64,000 nt of DNA, taken from positions 69,293,231-69,357,230 of the forward strand of contig CM068583.1 in the NCBI GenBank assembly GCA_035048485.1, read 5' to 3'. Each line of letters begins with the position of its first letter. The stretch's first letter is position 1. The notes under the pieces were generated by a model. That model made no database searches and had not been told where the DNA came from. It saw nothing but the letters and a program-made list of their open reading frames with translations. The stretch is from Pteria penguin. Taxonomy: Eukaryota > Mollusca > Bivalvia > Pterioida > Pteriidae. Of the stretch, positions 10,163-55,995 are shown one piece after another. A program made the translations under genes and the position numbers.

Positions 10163-11105
10163 AATAACAAAATGTGACCCACAAGTCATTACTCTACAAA
10201 AATCAAAATGTGATCCACAAGTCATTACTCTACCACAAACAAAATGCGACCCGCAAGTCATTGCTCTACCACAAACAAAATGTGATTCAGAAGTCATTAC
10301 TCTACCACAAACAAAATGTGACCCACAAATCATTACTCTACCACAAACAAAATGTGATCCACAAGTCATTACTCTACCACAAATAAAATGTGACCAACAA
10401 GTCATTACTCTACCATGAATAAAATGTGATTCAGAAGTCATTACTCTACCACAAACAAAATGTGACCCACAAGTCATTACTCTACCACAAACAAAATGTG
10501 ACCAACAAGTCATTACTCTACCATGAATAAAATGTGATTCAGAAGTCATTACTCTACCACAAACAGAATGTGACCCACATGTCATTACTCTACCACAAAC
10601 AAAATGTGACCCACAAGTCATTACTCTACCACAAACAAAATGTGACCAACAAGTCATTACTCTACCATGAATAAAATGTGATTCAGAAGTCATTTCTCTA
10701 CCACAAACAGAATGTGACCCACATGTCATTACTCTACCACAAACAAAATGTGACCCACAAGTCATTACTCTACCACAAATAAAATGTGACCAACAAGTCA
10801 TTACTCTACCATGAATAAAATGTGATTCAGAAGTCATTACTCTACCACAAACAGAATGTGACCCACATGTCATTACTCTACCACAAACAAAATGTGACCC
10901 ACAAGTCATTACTCTACCACAAATAAAATGTGACCAACAAGTCATTACTCTACCATGAATAAAATGTGATTCAGAAGTCATTACTCTACCACAAACAGAA
11001 TGTGACCCACATGTCATTACTCTACCACAAACAAAATGTGACCCACAAGTCATTACTCTACCACAAACAAAATGTGACCCATAAGTCATTACTCTACCAC
11101 AAACA
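10163..11105. repeat. 36-bp minisatellite with 4-unit (144-bp) higher-order repeat
   Basis: About 26 copies of a 36-bp unit of the type caagtcattactctaccac + aaacaaaatgtgaccc. Variant units recur in a fixed order of four (gacccac, gaccaac followed by atgaat, gattcag, and agaatgtgacccac), giving a 144-bp higher-order period through most of the array. Because 36 is divisible by three, the minus strand stays open for 330 codons (12-residue repeats ending GRV), but nothing else suggests a gene. Confidence 0.95.
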
Positions 11106-11974
11106 CAAAACTTACATTCTAACTGCAGTCCAATATTATGTATTAAAGTATTGTTATGTTGTATTAAATAATATTACCATTAATTGTTTTCGGTCGATAG
11201 AAATTTTGGCGAAGTCAAAAAGAGATGACAAATCAAATGTGGCCAAGCTGTCTGCCACAAATCACCAAGGATATAAACATAAACTAGAAGACTATAGTCA
11301 AATAAACAGAAAACAAGAGGACTATAGTCAAATAAACAGAAAACGACACTACAGAAATAGTGGATTGTATTACAGTTACGATATCGACTTAAAGCATTAA
11401 GTCATCTGATTTATCTTTATGACAAAAGTCATCATAGATTTAAAAGCAAAGAAAGAAACAAACAAACAAAAAGAAAATCAATTGTCATGCAGTTGAGGCT
11501 CTGACGTGTACTTCTACGATACTCTACATCCTACAGCTGCCAATTCCCGGTCGTGTCTTTCACTTATTTACGACCTCCATTCTATAGCCAATGAAAGCGA
11601 TTGAAGTCGATACTTTCGGACCAATGAAATAAGTCGTTTCAAATACAGTTTGTCGAAAAAGAACAAAAACAACATGAATTCAATATGCTATATTAAATCC
11701 ATTTTGGCGTCCGCGGTGATAATTAAAAGAGGGACGCCATCTTTAATCAATTTTTTTCTGACTATTATTCGTAAGTGATCGGGACAGTTGAATACCCTCT
11801 AAAGTCATTAGTATGCAAAATAATATCGAAAGCTCTCTAGCACACATTCTGTAATGAAAGGTCACCCTAAGATGACCCCAGTCTGCTTACTATTATTAAT
11901 CTTATTTTTAATTACAATGCAGTCACGTCTAATCCCAATTCTCTTGACCCTATTCCATCGTCCTGTTCATAATA
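11104..11974. other. No gene seen; small duplication and hairpin
   Basis: The stretch holds a 30-bp direct duplication at about 11,288-11,345 (gactatagtcaaataaacag) and a hairpin at about 11,703-11,740 with 8-bp arms tggcgtcc / ggacgcca. No coding frame or element domain is seen. Confidence 0.6.
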
Positions 11975-13650
11975 GTAACATCAATTACTTTTGGTCGATT
12001 AAAATTCTCATGAAGTTATAGACAAACTTATTTCGCTAAATTTCAAAGCGACTCAAATTTCTACATTTGACTTTTCTACACTTTATACATCTCTGCCTCA
12101 TGATTTGATTAAAAGCAAGTTGCTGTCTCTTATACAATGGTGTTTTCACAGAGAATCTAAAACCTACATATGTACTTCCAATAACTCTGGATTCTTTTCC
12201 AACAAACAATATACTTCATATAGATACTGGACTTGCAATGAATTATGTAAAGCACTAGATTCTCTCATGAATAATATTTTTGTGCAATTTGATGGCAAGA
12301 TATATCAACAAATATTTGGGATTCCTATGGGTACTAACTGCGCGCCTCTGATAGCAGATTTATTTCTTTATTGTTATGAGAGGGATTTTATGGTTTCTAT
12401 TCAAAAATCAAAACGTTTTGACCTCATTGACAAATTTAATAATACTTGCAGATATCTGGATGACATTTTGGTTATCGACAACCCTGAATTCGAACAATTT
12501 ATATCAGAAATATATCCACCAGAGCTCACATTGAATAAAACTAATACTTGAGATAAATCTACACCTTTCTTAGATTTAAACATGAAAATTATCAACCACC
12601 TTATATATACTAATATTTATGATAAACGTGAGGATTTTGGATTTCCAATTGTAAATTTCCCTTACTTGGATGGCGATGTCCCTCGACTCCCATCATATGG
12701 TATCTATATATCTCAATTAGTTCGATTTGTCAGAGGCTTCACCGATGTTTTGGACTTTCATAAACGAAATGTACAAATTACTACTGCACATTTAACTCAG
12801 GGTTACAGATATCACAAGCTAAGAAAAACATTCGGCAAATTCTTCAGATCTTATTCAGAACTTCTATCTAAATTTGGAAATATTTCTTTTCAAAAGTATG
12901 TATCCAATGGAATTTCCCATCCTAATTTTTACGGTGATCTCGTATATAATCTAAGGAAAGTAAAAGGCTCCGATAACGTTATTTTATCATGTAATAAAAT
13001 AGTCAAGCGTCTCCTAAATTGACAATATGATATTGAGATCATCAAAAAGTCTATAGGTCTTGTATTTGGCCACTCTACAGCCTTATGCAGACTTTTACTT
13101 GAACGTTGCACGCTGACTAACAGGGCGGTGGGGACTCTATGACGGGCCTTGTCCAAACCTCTTTCAGAGGAGACATGGTCCTGAACCTCGTCCCCTCTGA
13201 CTGTTAGTCGGGACTCCTACAGATCTAGGGTCTTAGCTCGCTTTCAGACTGGCAGAGCACGGTTTATCATGTTGATGTCGCATATATTTTTATACCATTA
13301 TGTGTTTTACAATACCTTACGTGTTTATATTTTTATGACCTCTCAATATGCGATACTTGTTGACCCTTGTTCTTTACATTATTTATAAATTTTTAAATGT
13401 ACGTCCTTTGATAATTCTGTTGTTAGGTGAGTGGGAAGGTGGGCCCGTAAACCGTTTAACCACACCATTTGTTTGGCTTTTGTCAAATTAATTGACCGTC
13501 CTAAATCGGTATCGTAATTGCACTACAATCAAATATTTTTGTAATGTGTTATATGTTCTAGTATATTATTTATATTCATGTATTGTATAGCTCCATGGTG
13601 ACTTCTGCCACATAACTGAGCCAGTAACTCCTCATTTTTCTTCTATCTAA
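11975..13650 (+). mobile_element. PLE-A copy: reverse transcriptase, 5'-truncated
   Basis: Encodes the core and C-terminal part of a reverse transcriptase of the type common in invertebrate Penelope-like elements. Visible are STFDFSTLYTSLPHDL (motif A region), GIPMGTNCAP at about 12,318, and YLDD at 12,453-12,464 (catalytic Asp pair), then a C-terminal domain to about 13,160. The frame is broken only by TGA at 12,549 and again at 13,020. The N-terminal third is absent. The noncoding tail (13,160-13,650) is the most repeated element end in the window. No GIY-YIG endonuclease is recognisable. Family assignment is by motif memory; a DIRS-like RT is a less likely alternative. Confidence 0.75.
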
Positions 13651-13659
13651 TAATTCTAC

Positions 13660-15310
13660 ATTCATTTATCAGCCTGCGGGCCATATTATTACAGGTGATC
13701 TTAATTGTATTTCGGACAAATATCTACGTTCACTTTTGATAAAGGGCCAAAATATAGATTTTATAATATGTCGGAATATTGTTGCAGAACCACTAAACAC
13801 TAATTGTAAATGATGGTGTGAAAAAGGTGTAAAATATATGTCTTGAAGGACGGGAAAAGTGAAATTTTAAACATCATCGATATTCGCATTGATAATTTTA
13901 CAATTAATCCACTTTTCTTCAACCAGACACATTATATACCTGTGCGATCTGTAAAAAATGGCTGATTTACGTAATACTTATATGTTTTCGTACCTGCTGA
14001 CAAAGCAGCTAATAATATTATCATTGTTTGAAAAATATACTATATAACAGTTCCTAAAACGCAATTGAACTCTACTTCTACGTATGTTGAATCTCCATTG
14101 TTTAAAGATAAGATCCTTTCTGACTATTGTAACGCTATGTGTGACTTCCATTTAAGCATTAATAAAAACGAATTTCCAACAATGTATTGGCTTCCCTAAT
14201 TACACAAAAATCCGTATCAATCACGTTCTATATCAAATTCTAGTCATTGCTCTACAACTGTAATTTATAAAATATTACTTCCGGTCTCATTGCAGTTTTA
14301 GGACCATGTTATCAAGTATTGTACTGCTGTTGTTAGTCAATTACTTTTGGTCTATCAAAAATTTTAACGAAATTCCATTTGAGAAATTTTGAGGCAAATA
14401 ACGTTTTTACTTTTGAATTTTCGACGCTATATACCTCTCAACCTCATGACTTAATGAAAACCAAACTGTTGTCTGTCATACGCTGGTGTTTCATCGGAGA
14501 ATCATACTTCAGTTACATCAGCATTTTTCTCTAACAAACAATATAATAAGTATAAATATTGGACTTGTACTGAGTTGTGTGTTGCCATCATATTTTTGAT
14601 GGATAACATTTATGTACAATTTAATGGCAAGACTTATCAACAGATTATTTGGATTCCTATGGGCACTAACTGCGATCCCCTTGTAGCAGATTTATTTTTA
14701 TACTGGTATGAGAGAGATTTTATGCATTCTAATCAAACCTCTAAACGTTTCGAACTTATTGATAAGTTTAATGACACCTCTAGATATCTTGATGATATGT
14801 TAGCTATCGACAACTCTGATGTTGTTCTGAGGGCTAGGCGACTTTCAGTTAAGCTGCTCAACCAGGGTTATATATGTGCTAGTCTAGCAACGTCACTGAG
14901 GAAGTTCTACGGTCGTTACGAGACTCTTATTACTCCATATGATATCTCATTATCCAAACATTAAAATGATATTCCGGACTGAGACCGATTCCGATAATTT
15001 TACACAGATTTGACACCTTCTATACTAGATGGTTACCTACTTTGACTTCTCCATATATAAATACATATGGAATTTACACGATTTGACTCTTTCTACTGGG
15101 TATATGTGTCGGGTGTTGCTAGAAAGCAGGAGATGCTCACTCTCCCCGGGCACCTGATCTCACTCCATCACAGGGGTTCACATATGCTCTTCAAGTAGAC
15201 ATATTTTGTTATTTTTCACTTGCTTTTCATTTTCACTGATTTTGTATGTCCTCTGGTTTCATGATTTTTAGACTTATGGTTTGGATGTATCCACTATCTT
15301 TACATTGAAA
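13660..15310 (+). mobile_element. Chimeric PLE copy: PLE-A front, PLE-B back
   Basis: 13,660-14,020 encodes an N-terminal PLE piece (AGHIITGDL, LLIKGPKYR; VPADKAANN) with several stops. 14,330-14,818 encodes a PLE-A RT core, with the loop altered to WIPMGTNCDP and YLDD kept. At about 14,818, right after AIDNSD, the frame switches without a break to the PLE-B C-terminus (VVLRARRLSVKLLNQGYICA) and the PLE-B tail (14,985-15,310), including ctccccgggcacctgatctc. The front half is a pseudogene. Confidence 0.7.
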
Positions 15311-15960
15311 ACTATATTACTGACATTGATCCACCTGAATCTCAATGTTTATGGTGATAAAGTGTACAAACTAAGGATTGTCAAAGATACCAATAATTTT
15401 ATATCGGCGGATACTAAAATTATTATACGCCTTCCACATGGATAATATGACCCCGGGATCATTGCTAAGATCATAGGTCTTGTACTGGGCGACTCTACGA
15501 CCCACTAGAGACTTTTACTTGAGCGTTGCACGCTGACTAACAGGGCGGTGGGATTTCTATGATGGGCCTTGTCCAAACCTTTTCTGAGGAGACAAGATCC
15601 CGATTCTCGTCCCCTCTGACTGTCGGGACTCCTATTGATCAAGGATCTGATCTCGCTTACAGACAGGCAGAGCAAGCTTTACTTATGTTGATGTCTCCTT
15701 ACATGTTTTTGATAGCAACATATTATTCTATAATCGTTTCGTTTGTAAAAAAAATTATGACCTCTCTTCTTGAGAGAAATGTTGATCCTTGTTCTCTATA
15801 TGGAGGATTAATTATAAATTTTTAATTTGTGTCCTTTGATTGTGCTGCTTTTGCGATGACTGGGAAGGTGCGCGCTCGTAAACCGGTTAACCAAACCAAT
15901 CGAATGAAGTTTGTTAATTCAATTGAGGCTTCAGCTTTTACTAATAAATGCATTTTGAAT
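15310..15960 (+). mobile_element. PLE-A2 3' end fragment
   Basis: Starts in the coding tail (a VYKLR-like remnant) and runs through acttttacttgagcgttgca, ctaacagggcggtggg and the cgtaaaccggttaacc tail. 5'-truncated and frameshifted; it directly abuts the preceding PLE-B tail. Confidence 0.6.
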
Positions 15961-16215
15961 AATTTCCGCTTATCTTTCTTTTAATTTCTGATGAGAGATC
16001 GTTGTGTAAAGAGTCAAAAAGTCAAAAGACTTGATGGAGTGAAATTTAGTAAAACTTTTTGATTTTAGATGTTCTAGCAACTCTTTTGAGTTTTTAAGGA
16101 TCCACATTTGATTAATTCCACTTCTGGAATATACTGTGTCGCAATACCTATGAAGCCTCGAGGTATCCAAAAGTTTCCTATGAATCAATTTCATTAAAAA
16201 TCGCACTTAGCTTTT
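15960..16215 (-). mobile_element. PLE-B RT fragment
   Basis: Minus-strand frame with LHRYCDTVYSRSGINQMWIL, KNSKELLEHLKSK and LTLYTT, collinear with 56,815-56,995 of the longer PLE-B copy. Truncated at both ends. Confidence 0.75.
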
Positions 16216-18330
16216 ATATAGATACACATTATGACATAGTTTAGAATGAATTGATCCAAGGGTAATGTTTGATAACAACACAAAATAAGGCATTTTCAAC
16301 CCATTCTAGCATGCTTTGAATTGATGTCAAGATATTTCAAATGTTCATGGAAACTGATAACAAAGGACTAGATCAGTACATGTATATAAAAACTATCAAT
16401 GCTTTTGAAGGATATATGCAGTAATCAAAGGCTTCAACATATTCATTCTTTGCTTATTCCTTGTAAACTGAACTTATTGCCTGATTGATGTAGCTTATTC
16501 CTTGTAAACTGAACTTATTGCCTGATTGATGTAGTAAAGAGTCCCTCATAAGAGTATTTCTATCGATTTGTAAAACAAATTCTATCGTTTATTTTTTTTT
16601 TCAAAAACCTGTGGAAATTTTTTTCAATATAAAATCTTTCTTCTATATCAGTTTAAAAAAATTTCATCTAGGGATGCTAAGTTATTGAGTTGAATTATCC
16701 CCTCCCCCTCCTTTTTCACTATGCTTAAATGTCCATATGTGATATGTATAATAGTTAAATAAACATAAACAAGCTTCCAAAACATTGTCTTTTTAGAAAA
16801 AGTTTGAAAATTTTGAATGTCCATACAATGCAAAATTTGCAGATGGTATTTCCTTTGTATCCCCCGGATCGATATACGTAGTGTTGGGGGTCAATGTATA
16901 TTACTTTTGCCCTATCTATGTTTAAAGTGTCAGTCTGCAACATCGACCTTGTCCATAACTTTTGAACTATAAAAGTAAAAGACATCATATGGCGTGTGTA
17001 CTTCACTTATAAAGCCCTTTAAACAAATGACATTGAAGTCAATGACCTTGTCTGTAACCGTATAAATACTGAAAATATATACCTTTTAATTTTGTGCATT
17101 AGATGTGCATTTCCACTTATGTCTCTTCAGTGATGCTCGTGGCCGAATGGTTGGAATTCTCATATAAAGATATTTGAAGAGCAGTATTGAAACCAAAAAG
17201 ACCGAAAAAGTGAACCAAAGAATCAATCTAAGGACAGAGCTATGCATGGGGGACATATGTTATAATTAGCTTAATTAACTTTGCACGCATTTTCTGAAAC
17301 TTAAGAGACAGAGGCTTCAATCTGAGAGGTTTCAAATGACACCGAAGTCAATGACCTTATGACCTTGAGCCTAATGTCAAAAAATAATTTTACCTTGCCC
17401 ATTACTTATGAATTATAAAAAAACACACGTTTTGTATGCATTGGGGGATTTAAAGGGGAGTTGCAAGGTTTGGAAAGTTTTTTTCCAAAAAAGTCATTTT
17501 CGACCATTTTATGGCTGTATTCCCCTTTTTCGGACTGCAAAACATTAGTATTAGGAGACTGCATTACCGCCTTTCAAAAATTTCAATATCCGCCTATTGT
17601 ATGTGTACGTCATTTATGAAACCCTTCTGACGATATTAAGGTGAGTTATCTTGTGATCTTGACTGTGAACTAGGAGTCTGCATAATTACGTAAGTACTTT
17701 TACCAACAAGGTTTGTTTGAACACATTATCATGTGCTTTTTGTGCATATAGATGGTTTTTCATGCGGAACAACACGTTTGGCCCATTTCACAGAAGAGTC
17801 AACCCACCACTATATTTATTCACTATGCCGCCAAGAACAAACAACTTTATTGAGCATCATTTGAAACACATTGAATTACTGAATACATGTATATTTGAAA
17901 ATACTGACGTTGTACTTCACCGTACATAATCACAATAAATTCTACAACGCCACAAATGCCTTACATCACATTCAATACACAATGACGTCAGTTAGATGCC
18001 AGTAACTGGGTCAGCGTCATTTCCGATAAAGCGCTTGTCGCTTATCTTTCACTCACTTGTGGAAGAAAGACTGATCATTTTGACAAATAATGAGGATAAC
18101 TGCGAATATGGGAGAAATGATCGTGTATTATGTTTACAAATATCCTAGATCTTATCTAAAATATGCTAAAAAAAACCCCGTGCGTACGCGTATATGTTTT
18201 AGATAACATCATTGGTAAGAGTTGTTATGTGAACGACATAGGTCTAGATCTGAAACATGCTTGAAACGGGCCCATACGTGTAAACGTTTTAAACAATTTT
18301 TTAAAATTACGCTCCTTAGATCGCTACTAC
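16210..18330. other. No gene seen; short repeats only
   Basis: Contains a perfect 41-bp tandem duplication (16453-16493 / 16494-16534) and a copy of dispersed repeat R2 (about 17,090-17,270). Several passages (accttgaccttgac-like, 16,900-17,420) resemble old mollusc-type repeat DNA. No coding frame, splice-linked exon pair or RT domain was found. Confidence 0.55.
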
Positions 18331-18334
18331 CTTA

Positions 18335-18510
18335 AGGTCATTCACGGTGGTGTGGCTAGCAAAACAGGAGACACTTACTTCTTCCGGGCACCTGGTCTAA
18401 CCTCTAAATTTCTGGGGGCCGTGAATGTCCACTGTGGTGCAATGTTGTTAGTTCCATAGTCATTTGACACCAGTTACTTTCGTATTTTACATTAAAACAG
18501 TGTCTGTCTA
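18335..18510 (+). mobile_element. PLE-C tail fragment
   Basis: cattcacggtggtgtggcta, acaggagacacttactt, gggcacctggtcta, gtgaatgtccactgtggtgc; collinear with 62,560-62,700 and with the inverse at 45,630-45,790. A second, shorter remnant lies at 18,690-18,760. Confidence 0.6.
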
Positions 18511-19221
18511 TGCTTATCTACAATTATCTTATCGTCTTATTATCTTATTTTATTGTCTGACATGTTAACTTCCTTATTCGGTTGAAGATGTCATTTATCG
18601 TTTAGATTGTGGTAGATGTTTTTCGCAATAACAATACTAATCGTGACTTTTTACCAAATGCGATTGATTGGGTGATTGAGTTTATAATACCTCAACTTAT
18701 ATTACGGTATCACGGCGGGTGCGACTGGTCGGCCGGAGATACTTATTCCTCCATGGCAACTTTTGGATTTTTCTGGGTGATCCATGATTGCCTTTACTCA
18801 TTCTTTTGTCTTTTCATATTGATTTTCCGACGAGACATTACTCGGTATTTTATTGTGTCACTTTTTAGTCTGTCTCAATAAATTCAAATAATTTACACAT
18901 AATATTGAATGTCCATTATTTATTTCATCTACAAGAATTCATAATGAAAAGTAAAGGTTTGTTATGGATGGGTCTTATGGAGGCAGTCCTGTGGTTGGAA
19001 CAACACCCAAGCTGGTCGGTGTCATCTCTGCAATGTAGATACATCATATTGTACATTTATCATCTTTACCGGTCATTAATACATTGTGTATGTTTGATTA
19101 TAAATAAATAAATAAAATAAACTAATTGTTGTTTCAATTTCAATTTAATGATCTATCATTTAATTGTCTAAATGGTAAAGGATTGATAAACATGATAAGT
19201 GAAATACAGCATATGAGTTAC

Positions 19222-19258
19222 TATTTTATTTTATATTTGCTCTTTATATTACACGTAC
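19222..19258 (-). terminator. Possible intronic end of LU gene 2 (read-through stop plus AATAAA)
   Basis: If the donor gtacgtg after exon LU2c is not used, the frame continues 12 codons to TAG; AATAAA overlaps this end. This would give a product ending just after LU domain 2, comparable to T1 of LU gene 1. Speculative. Confidence 0.3.
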
Positions 19259-52476
<33,218 letters not shown>

Positions 52477-52477
<1 letters not shown>

Positions 52478-52610
52478 GATTCAATGATAATTCTATACAG
52501 TGCAGATTTTGTCACATTATACCAGTATAGGCGATTCTTATCTCGTAGAATTACCAGGTCGTTATCGACCACGATCGGTGTTTCCGTGTACTCTCTAACC
52601 TCTGTTTGTA
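52477..52610 (-). other. Candidate 5' UTR exon and promoter of LU gene 2
   Basis: A near-perfect donor (gaatcg|gtaagtat) at 52,477 on the minus strand lies 94 bases upstream of the S1 acceptor. A TATA-like gattataatg lies at about 52,628-52,637. The transcription start is not defined. Confidence 0.4.
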
Positions 52611-52779
52611 CTCATACTCTCTTCATTATAATCATGTATTACATTTTACTTCCAACATAGAGCTTTTCATACTTTTTATCAAAGAGGTTGACCAATAATC
52701 ATATAATGACCAATCTCAGTAACGTAATGTTTTATATAATACATAGTAAAGTTTTCTCTCAACAGTTTTGATATTTAAA

Positions 52780-52990
52780 GCTTTTCGGTCTCTACCCATA
52801 AACCGGTTAACCACACAAATTGAGTGACGTTTGTTACTTCAATTGACTGTCTTAAGTCGGTATCGTAACCGCAGCACAATCGAATATTTTTGTAATATCG
52901 TTTTTCCTTGTATATTCTACTATTATCATGTTTTGTGTGCAGGTCCTTGGTGATTCGTGTCATACTGTTTTGTCAGATGTCTTATGTTTT
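52780..52990 (+). mobile_element. PLE-A tail fragment
   Basis: cccataaaccggttaaccac, ttaagtcggtatcgtaac and ttgtaatat match the PLE-A tail; the end ccttggtgattcgtgtcat is a diverged version. Confidence 0.65.
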
Positions 52991-53329
52991 CTCTTCAACC
53001 GCTCTAGTTTACCTGGATTTAACACCACCTCAAATCGGTACAACATTATAAAATTTTCTAAAAACATAATAATCCTAAATTGGAATCCACTACAGGAATG
53101 TAAACATTAAATCTGTGTTGAAATATCTCTTAAAATTATAAACATTCTTACAGCTCTCTTATGAAACTATTATGAATGTGTTTTTGAGCTACTCCATACA
53201 GTCCACAAAACGTGGAATGGGAAAATGAAATTGTATCATAAATCATTAATAAGACATGATTTACATATAACTCCGGACCCTTTTTCAAACAGAATTTTGT
53301 CGCGAAATTTTCTTTACAATAATAATATC

Positions 53330-53700
53330 ATGATATCATGATAATGTGAACCCCTACAAAGAAAGTATGAAATCAGGTGCCCAAGTCAATGCTTAAAGAG
53401 TGTTTAAAAAGATCTTAGTCCACAATACCAAACATCATTCTGGATAATGAAATACTATATTGTATGATACAAGTCGTCTATTGACCATACCACTTGGTCG
53501 GTGAAGTTGTTAATCTATCACTTATATATCGCTGGCTAAGCGTTTCTCCTCAGAACAACGTCACTTTACGTCGAACTTGCTCTGGCATAACACATTTTCT
53601 GAGATATATAGTCATGTCAAGAGAGAATATTGATACTCCTAAACTCTGAGTAGCAAGCAAATGTACGCTGTATAGTGAAAGTTTAAGCGTTCTTACCGTT
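53330..53700 (-). mobile_element. Degenerate PLE-B 3' fragment
   Basis: The minus strand has remnants of the PLE-B C-terminus and tail (inverse of gggcacctgatttcat; ctcagaacaacgtcact = inverse of the VVLRAR region). Old and broken. 53,700-54,030 holds a C22 run at 53,826 and nothing else recognisable. Confidence 0.5.
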
Positions 53701-54029
53701 TCAAGGGGAGAGCAAATGTATAAAAACCCTGCACAACCCCACTCCCCAATCCACCAGCAAACAAAAAATCCCCATCTCCAAATCCCATCCAACAACACCC
53801 ACCACCACAAAAAAACCCCTTCAACCCCCTCCCCCCCCCCCCCCCCAAATGATAAAAATACATACATGAACGCAAAAGCAAAACCCAAACATATACCCTA
53901 CACCCTTTTTCGAGGAACTTAGATCAACAAATTTGAAGAATGATTCATATTTAACATGGTGTGTGCCAGGTTATCTTCTTTTTTCAATCATGTTGTGCCA
54001 ACCATCAATAATCAAAAGGTTCTCATGAA

Positions 54030-54310
54030 TTATTAGAGATATAATCCTATCCAATAGTTATAAAACTTACTTTGTCAGGGAAAATTCTGATTCCAAAAAT
54101 AAATATACTAAAAAAGAGGTCATCCAAATGTTGAACTTTCTCATCGATAACATCTTTGTGCTATTTGGAGAAAAGATTTTTCAACAAATTGTCGGCATTA
54201 AAATGAGTACTAGCTGGACCCCGCCTCTGACTGACATATCCCTTTACTCATACGAAGCAGAATTCATTCAGGCTTTGCTTTCGCAAAACAGAAAACAGAA
54301 GACATCTGAC
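54030..54310 (+). mobile_element. PLE-B RT fragment with altered active-site loop
   Basis: MLNFLIDNIFVLFGEKIFQQ then IVGIKMSTSWTP where other copies have GIPMGTNCAP, then YSYEAEFIQALL. Truncated at both ends. Confidence 0.7.
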
Positions 54311-54880
54311 AAAGCTGTATGACACAAATCACCAAAGACCTGCACACAAAGCCGCAAACGCAGCAGAATCAAAGGACGCACATTTTGAAAAAGTATAATT
54401 AATCCTCCATATAGGTAACAAGGATCAAAAGATTTCTCAAGAAGAGAGCCCCAATAATATCCTGATAAATCTTGCCATTAGATTGTACATAAATATTATT
54501 CAGCAAAAATGTGATAGCATTTCACAACTCAGTACAACTCCAATATTTATAATTACCATATTGTTTGTTAGAAAAAATCAAATGTGACTGACGTACAGAT
54601 GTATGATTTAGACTCTGTGTTGAAACACCAGCGTATGAGAGACAACAACTTGGTCTTGATTAAGTCATGAGGTAGAGAAGTAAAAAGTGTCGAAAATCAA
54701 AATCGTTCACAGTAAGTGTTTAATGCTTCTTCAACAATATCCCGGCATTTGGTAAAATCTATCCTGGAAGGTAATTTATACTTTGGTCCTTTATTAAAAA
54801 GTGAACGTAGATATTTGTCCGAAATACAATTAAGATCACCTGTAATAATATGGCCTGCAGACTGATAAATGAATTAAGAA
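54310..54880 (-). mobile_element. PLE-A fragment (RT N-part and tail piece)
   Basis: The inverse shows the tail (cacaaatcaccaaagacctg) joined to RT text matching 60,310-60,540 (aataatatcctgataaatc, gtgttgaaacaccagcgtat) and the N-terminal GDL/LLIKGPKY region. Rearranged and noncoding. Confidence 0.6.
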
Positions 54881-55229
54881 TTATTGCATGAACAGGACGG
54901 TGAAACAGTCAAGAGAATTAAGATTAGATATGACTGCGTTGTACTTAAATATAAGATTTCTAATAGGTGTTTTGCACTGATAGTAAATCAGAGGTGGTTC
55001 AAGATTCTCGAAATACTGAGGATTTTTAGATTTTACTCTATGATCACAATAAATATTAGAAATATTAAGCAGATCTTAACCTTTATTTATGAATAGAATT
55101 TTGATAAATTGCGATTTAGGAGAAAGCGATGGTATACTTGCGAAAAGTTTGCTATATAAAAATGCTATAATCATTTTAAGCCTAAATCAATACATCAATC
55201 CAAATAACGTAAACTTCTTAGATCAGCCT
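54881..55229. other. No gene seen
   Basis: A/T-rich, no domain or repeat recognised apart from a short PLE-like stretch near 55,200. Confidence 0.5.
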
Positions 55230-55995
55230 CATCCAGATAGGTTTTAATCGCAAGGAAAGAAACAATTGGCTCTTGGCTTCAATTTCACTTACAGATATAT
55301 AGATGACTTGCTTTCAATTAATAATTCTTTATTCGCGGATTACCTTAGCTTCATCTATCCAAGTGAACTGGAGGTCAAAGAAAGAATTTCTACATCATAT
55401 TTAGATATTATTTTGTCTTTCGACGTTGAAGGTCAATGACAAAGGTGCTGAATTCAATCTCACTATCACCAAATTTCCTTTCATAAGTAGCAACATTCCA
55501 TCATCGCCCGCATACGGCGTATTCATATTTCAGTTAATACGTTATTCCAGAGCATGTTCAAATTACAATGACTTTCTTCTGCGGGCTAGGCGACTACTCA
55601 GTTAGGATTATATATGTGCTGGACTAACAACGTCCCTGAGAAAGTTCTATGGTTGTTACGAGACTTTTATTACAGAATATGATATTTTGTTATTATCCAG
55701 ACTTTTAAATAACATTCTGGGCTGAGACCGATTCCGGTCATTTTACACAGATTTGAGGACTTTTATACTTGAAGGTTACCTACATTGTCTTCTCCATATA
55801 TAAATATATATGGAATTTACAAGATTTGACTCTTTCTACTGGGTATATGTGACTGGTGTTGCTAGCAAATAGGAGTTGTTCACTCTCCCCGGGCACCCGA
55901 TCTCACTCCATTAAGGGGGTTAACATATGCTCTTTAAGTAGACATTTTTCGTTGTTTTCTTTTTGGTTTTCATTGTCACTGATTTTGTATGTCCT
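55230..55995 (+). mobile_element. PLE-B 3' half, upstream unit of a head-to-tail pair
   Basis: Frameshifted coding text (SSNIPSSPAYGVFIFQLIRY, TSLRKFYGCYET) and the PLE-B tail (ctccccgggcacccgatctc). It runs straight into the 5' end of the next PLE-B copy at about 56,000. Confidence 0.7.

Noticed and set aside
10097..11089. 330-codon minus-strand protein
   Set aside because: The frame exists because the repeat unit is a multiple of three; no signal peptide, splice context or conservation outside the array.
10163..11105. CRISPR-like regular array
   Set aside because: Units are contiguous 36-bp tandem repeats with no unique spacers, in a eukaryotic context.
12549..12551. Stop codon recoding in PLE-A
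   Set aside because: The TGA stops differ between copies; the 44-kb copy has Arg at the second position, so these are ordinary mutations.
15987..16010. Hammerhead-like core ctgatgaga
   Set aside because: It lies in PLE-B coding sequence and I found no matching gaaa and stem partners; no hammerhead ribozyme could be supported in any tail.
17717..17929. 70-codon plus-strand frame
   Set aside because: No domain, signal, splice context or repeat match; length is expected by chance.
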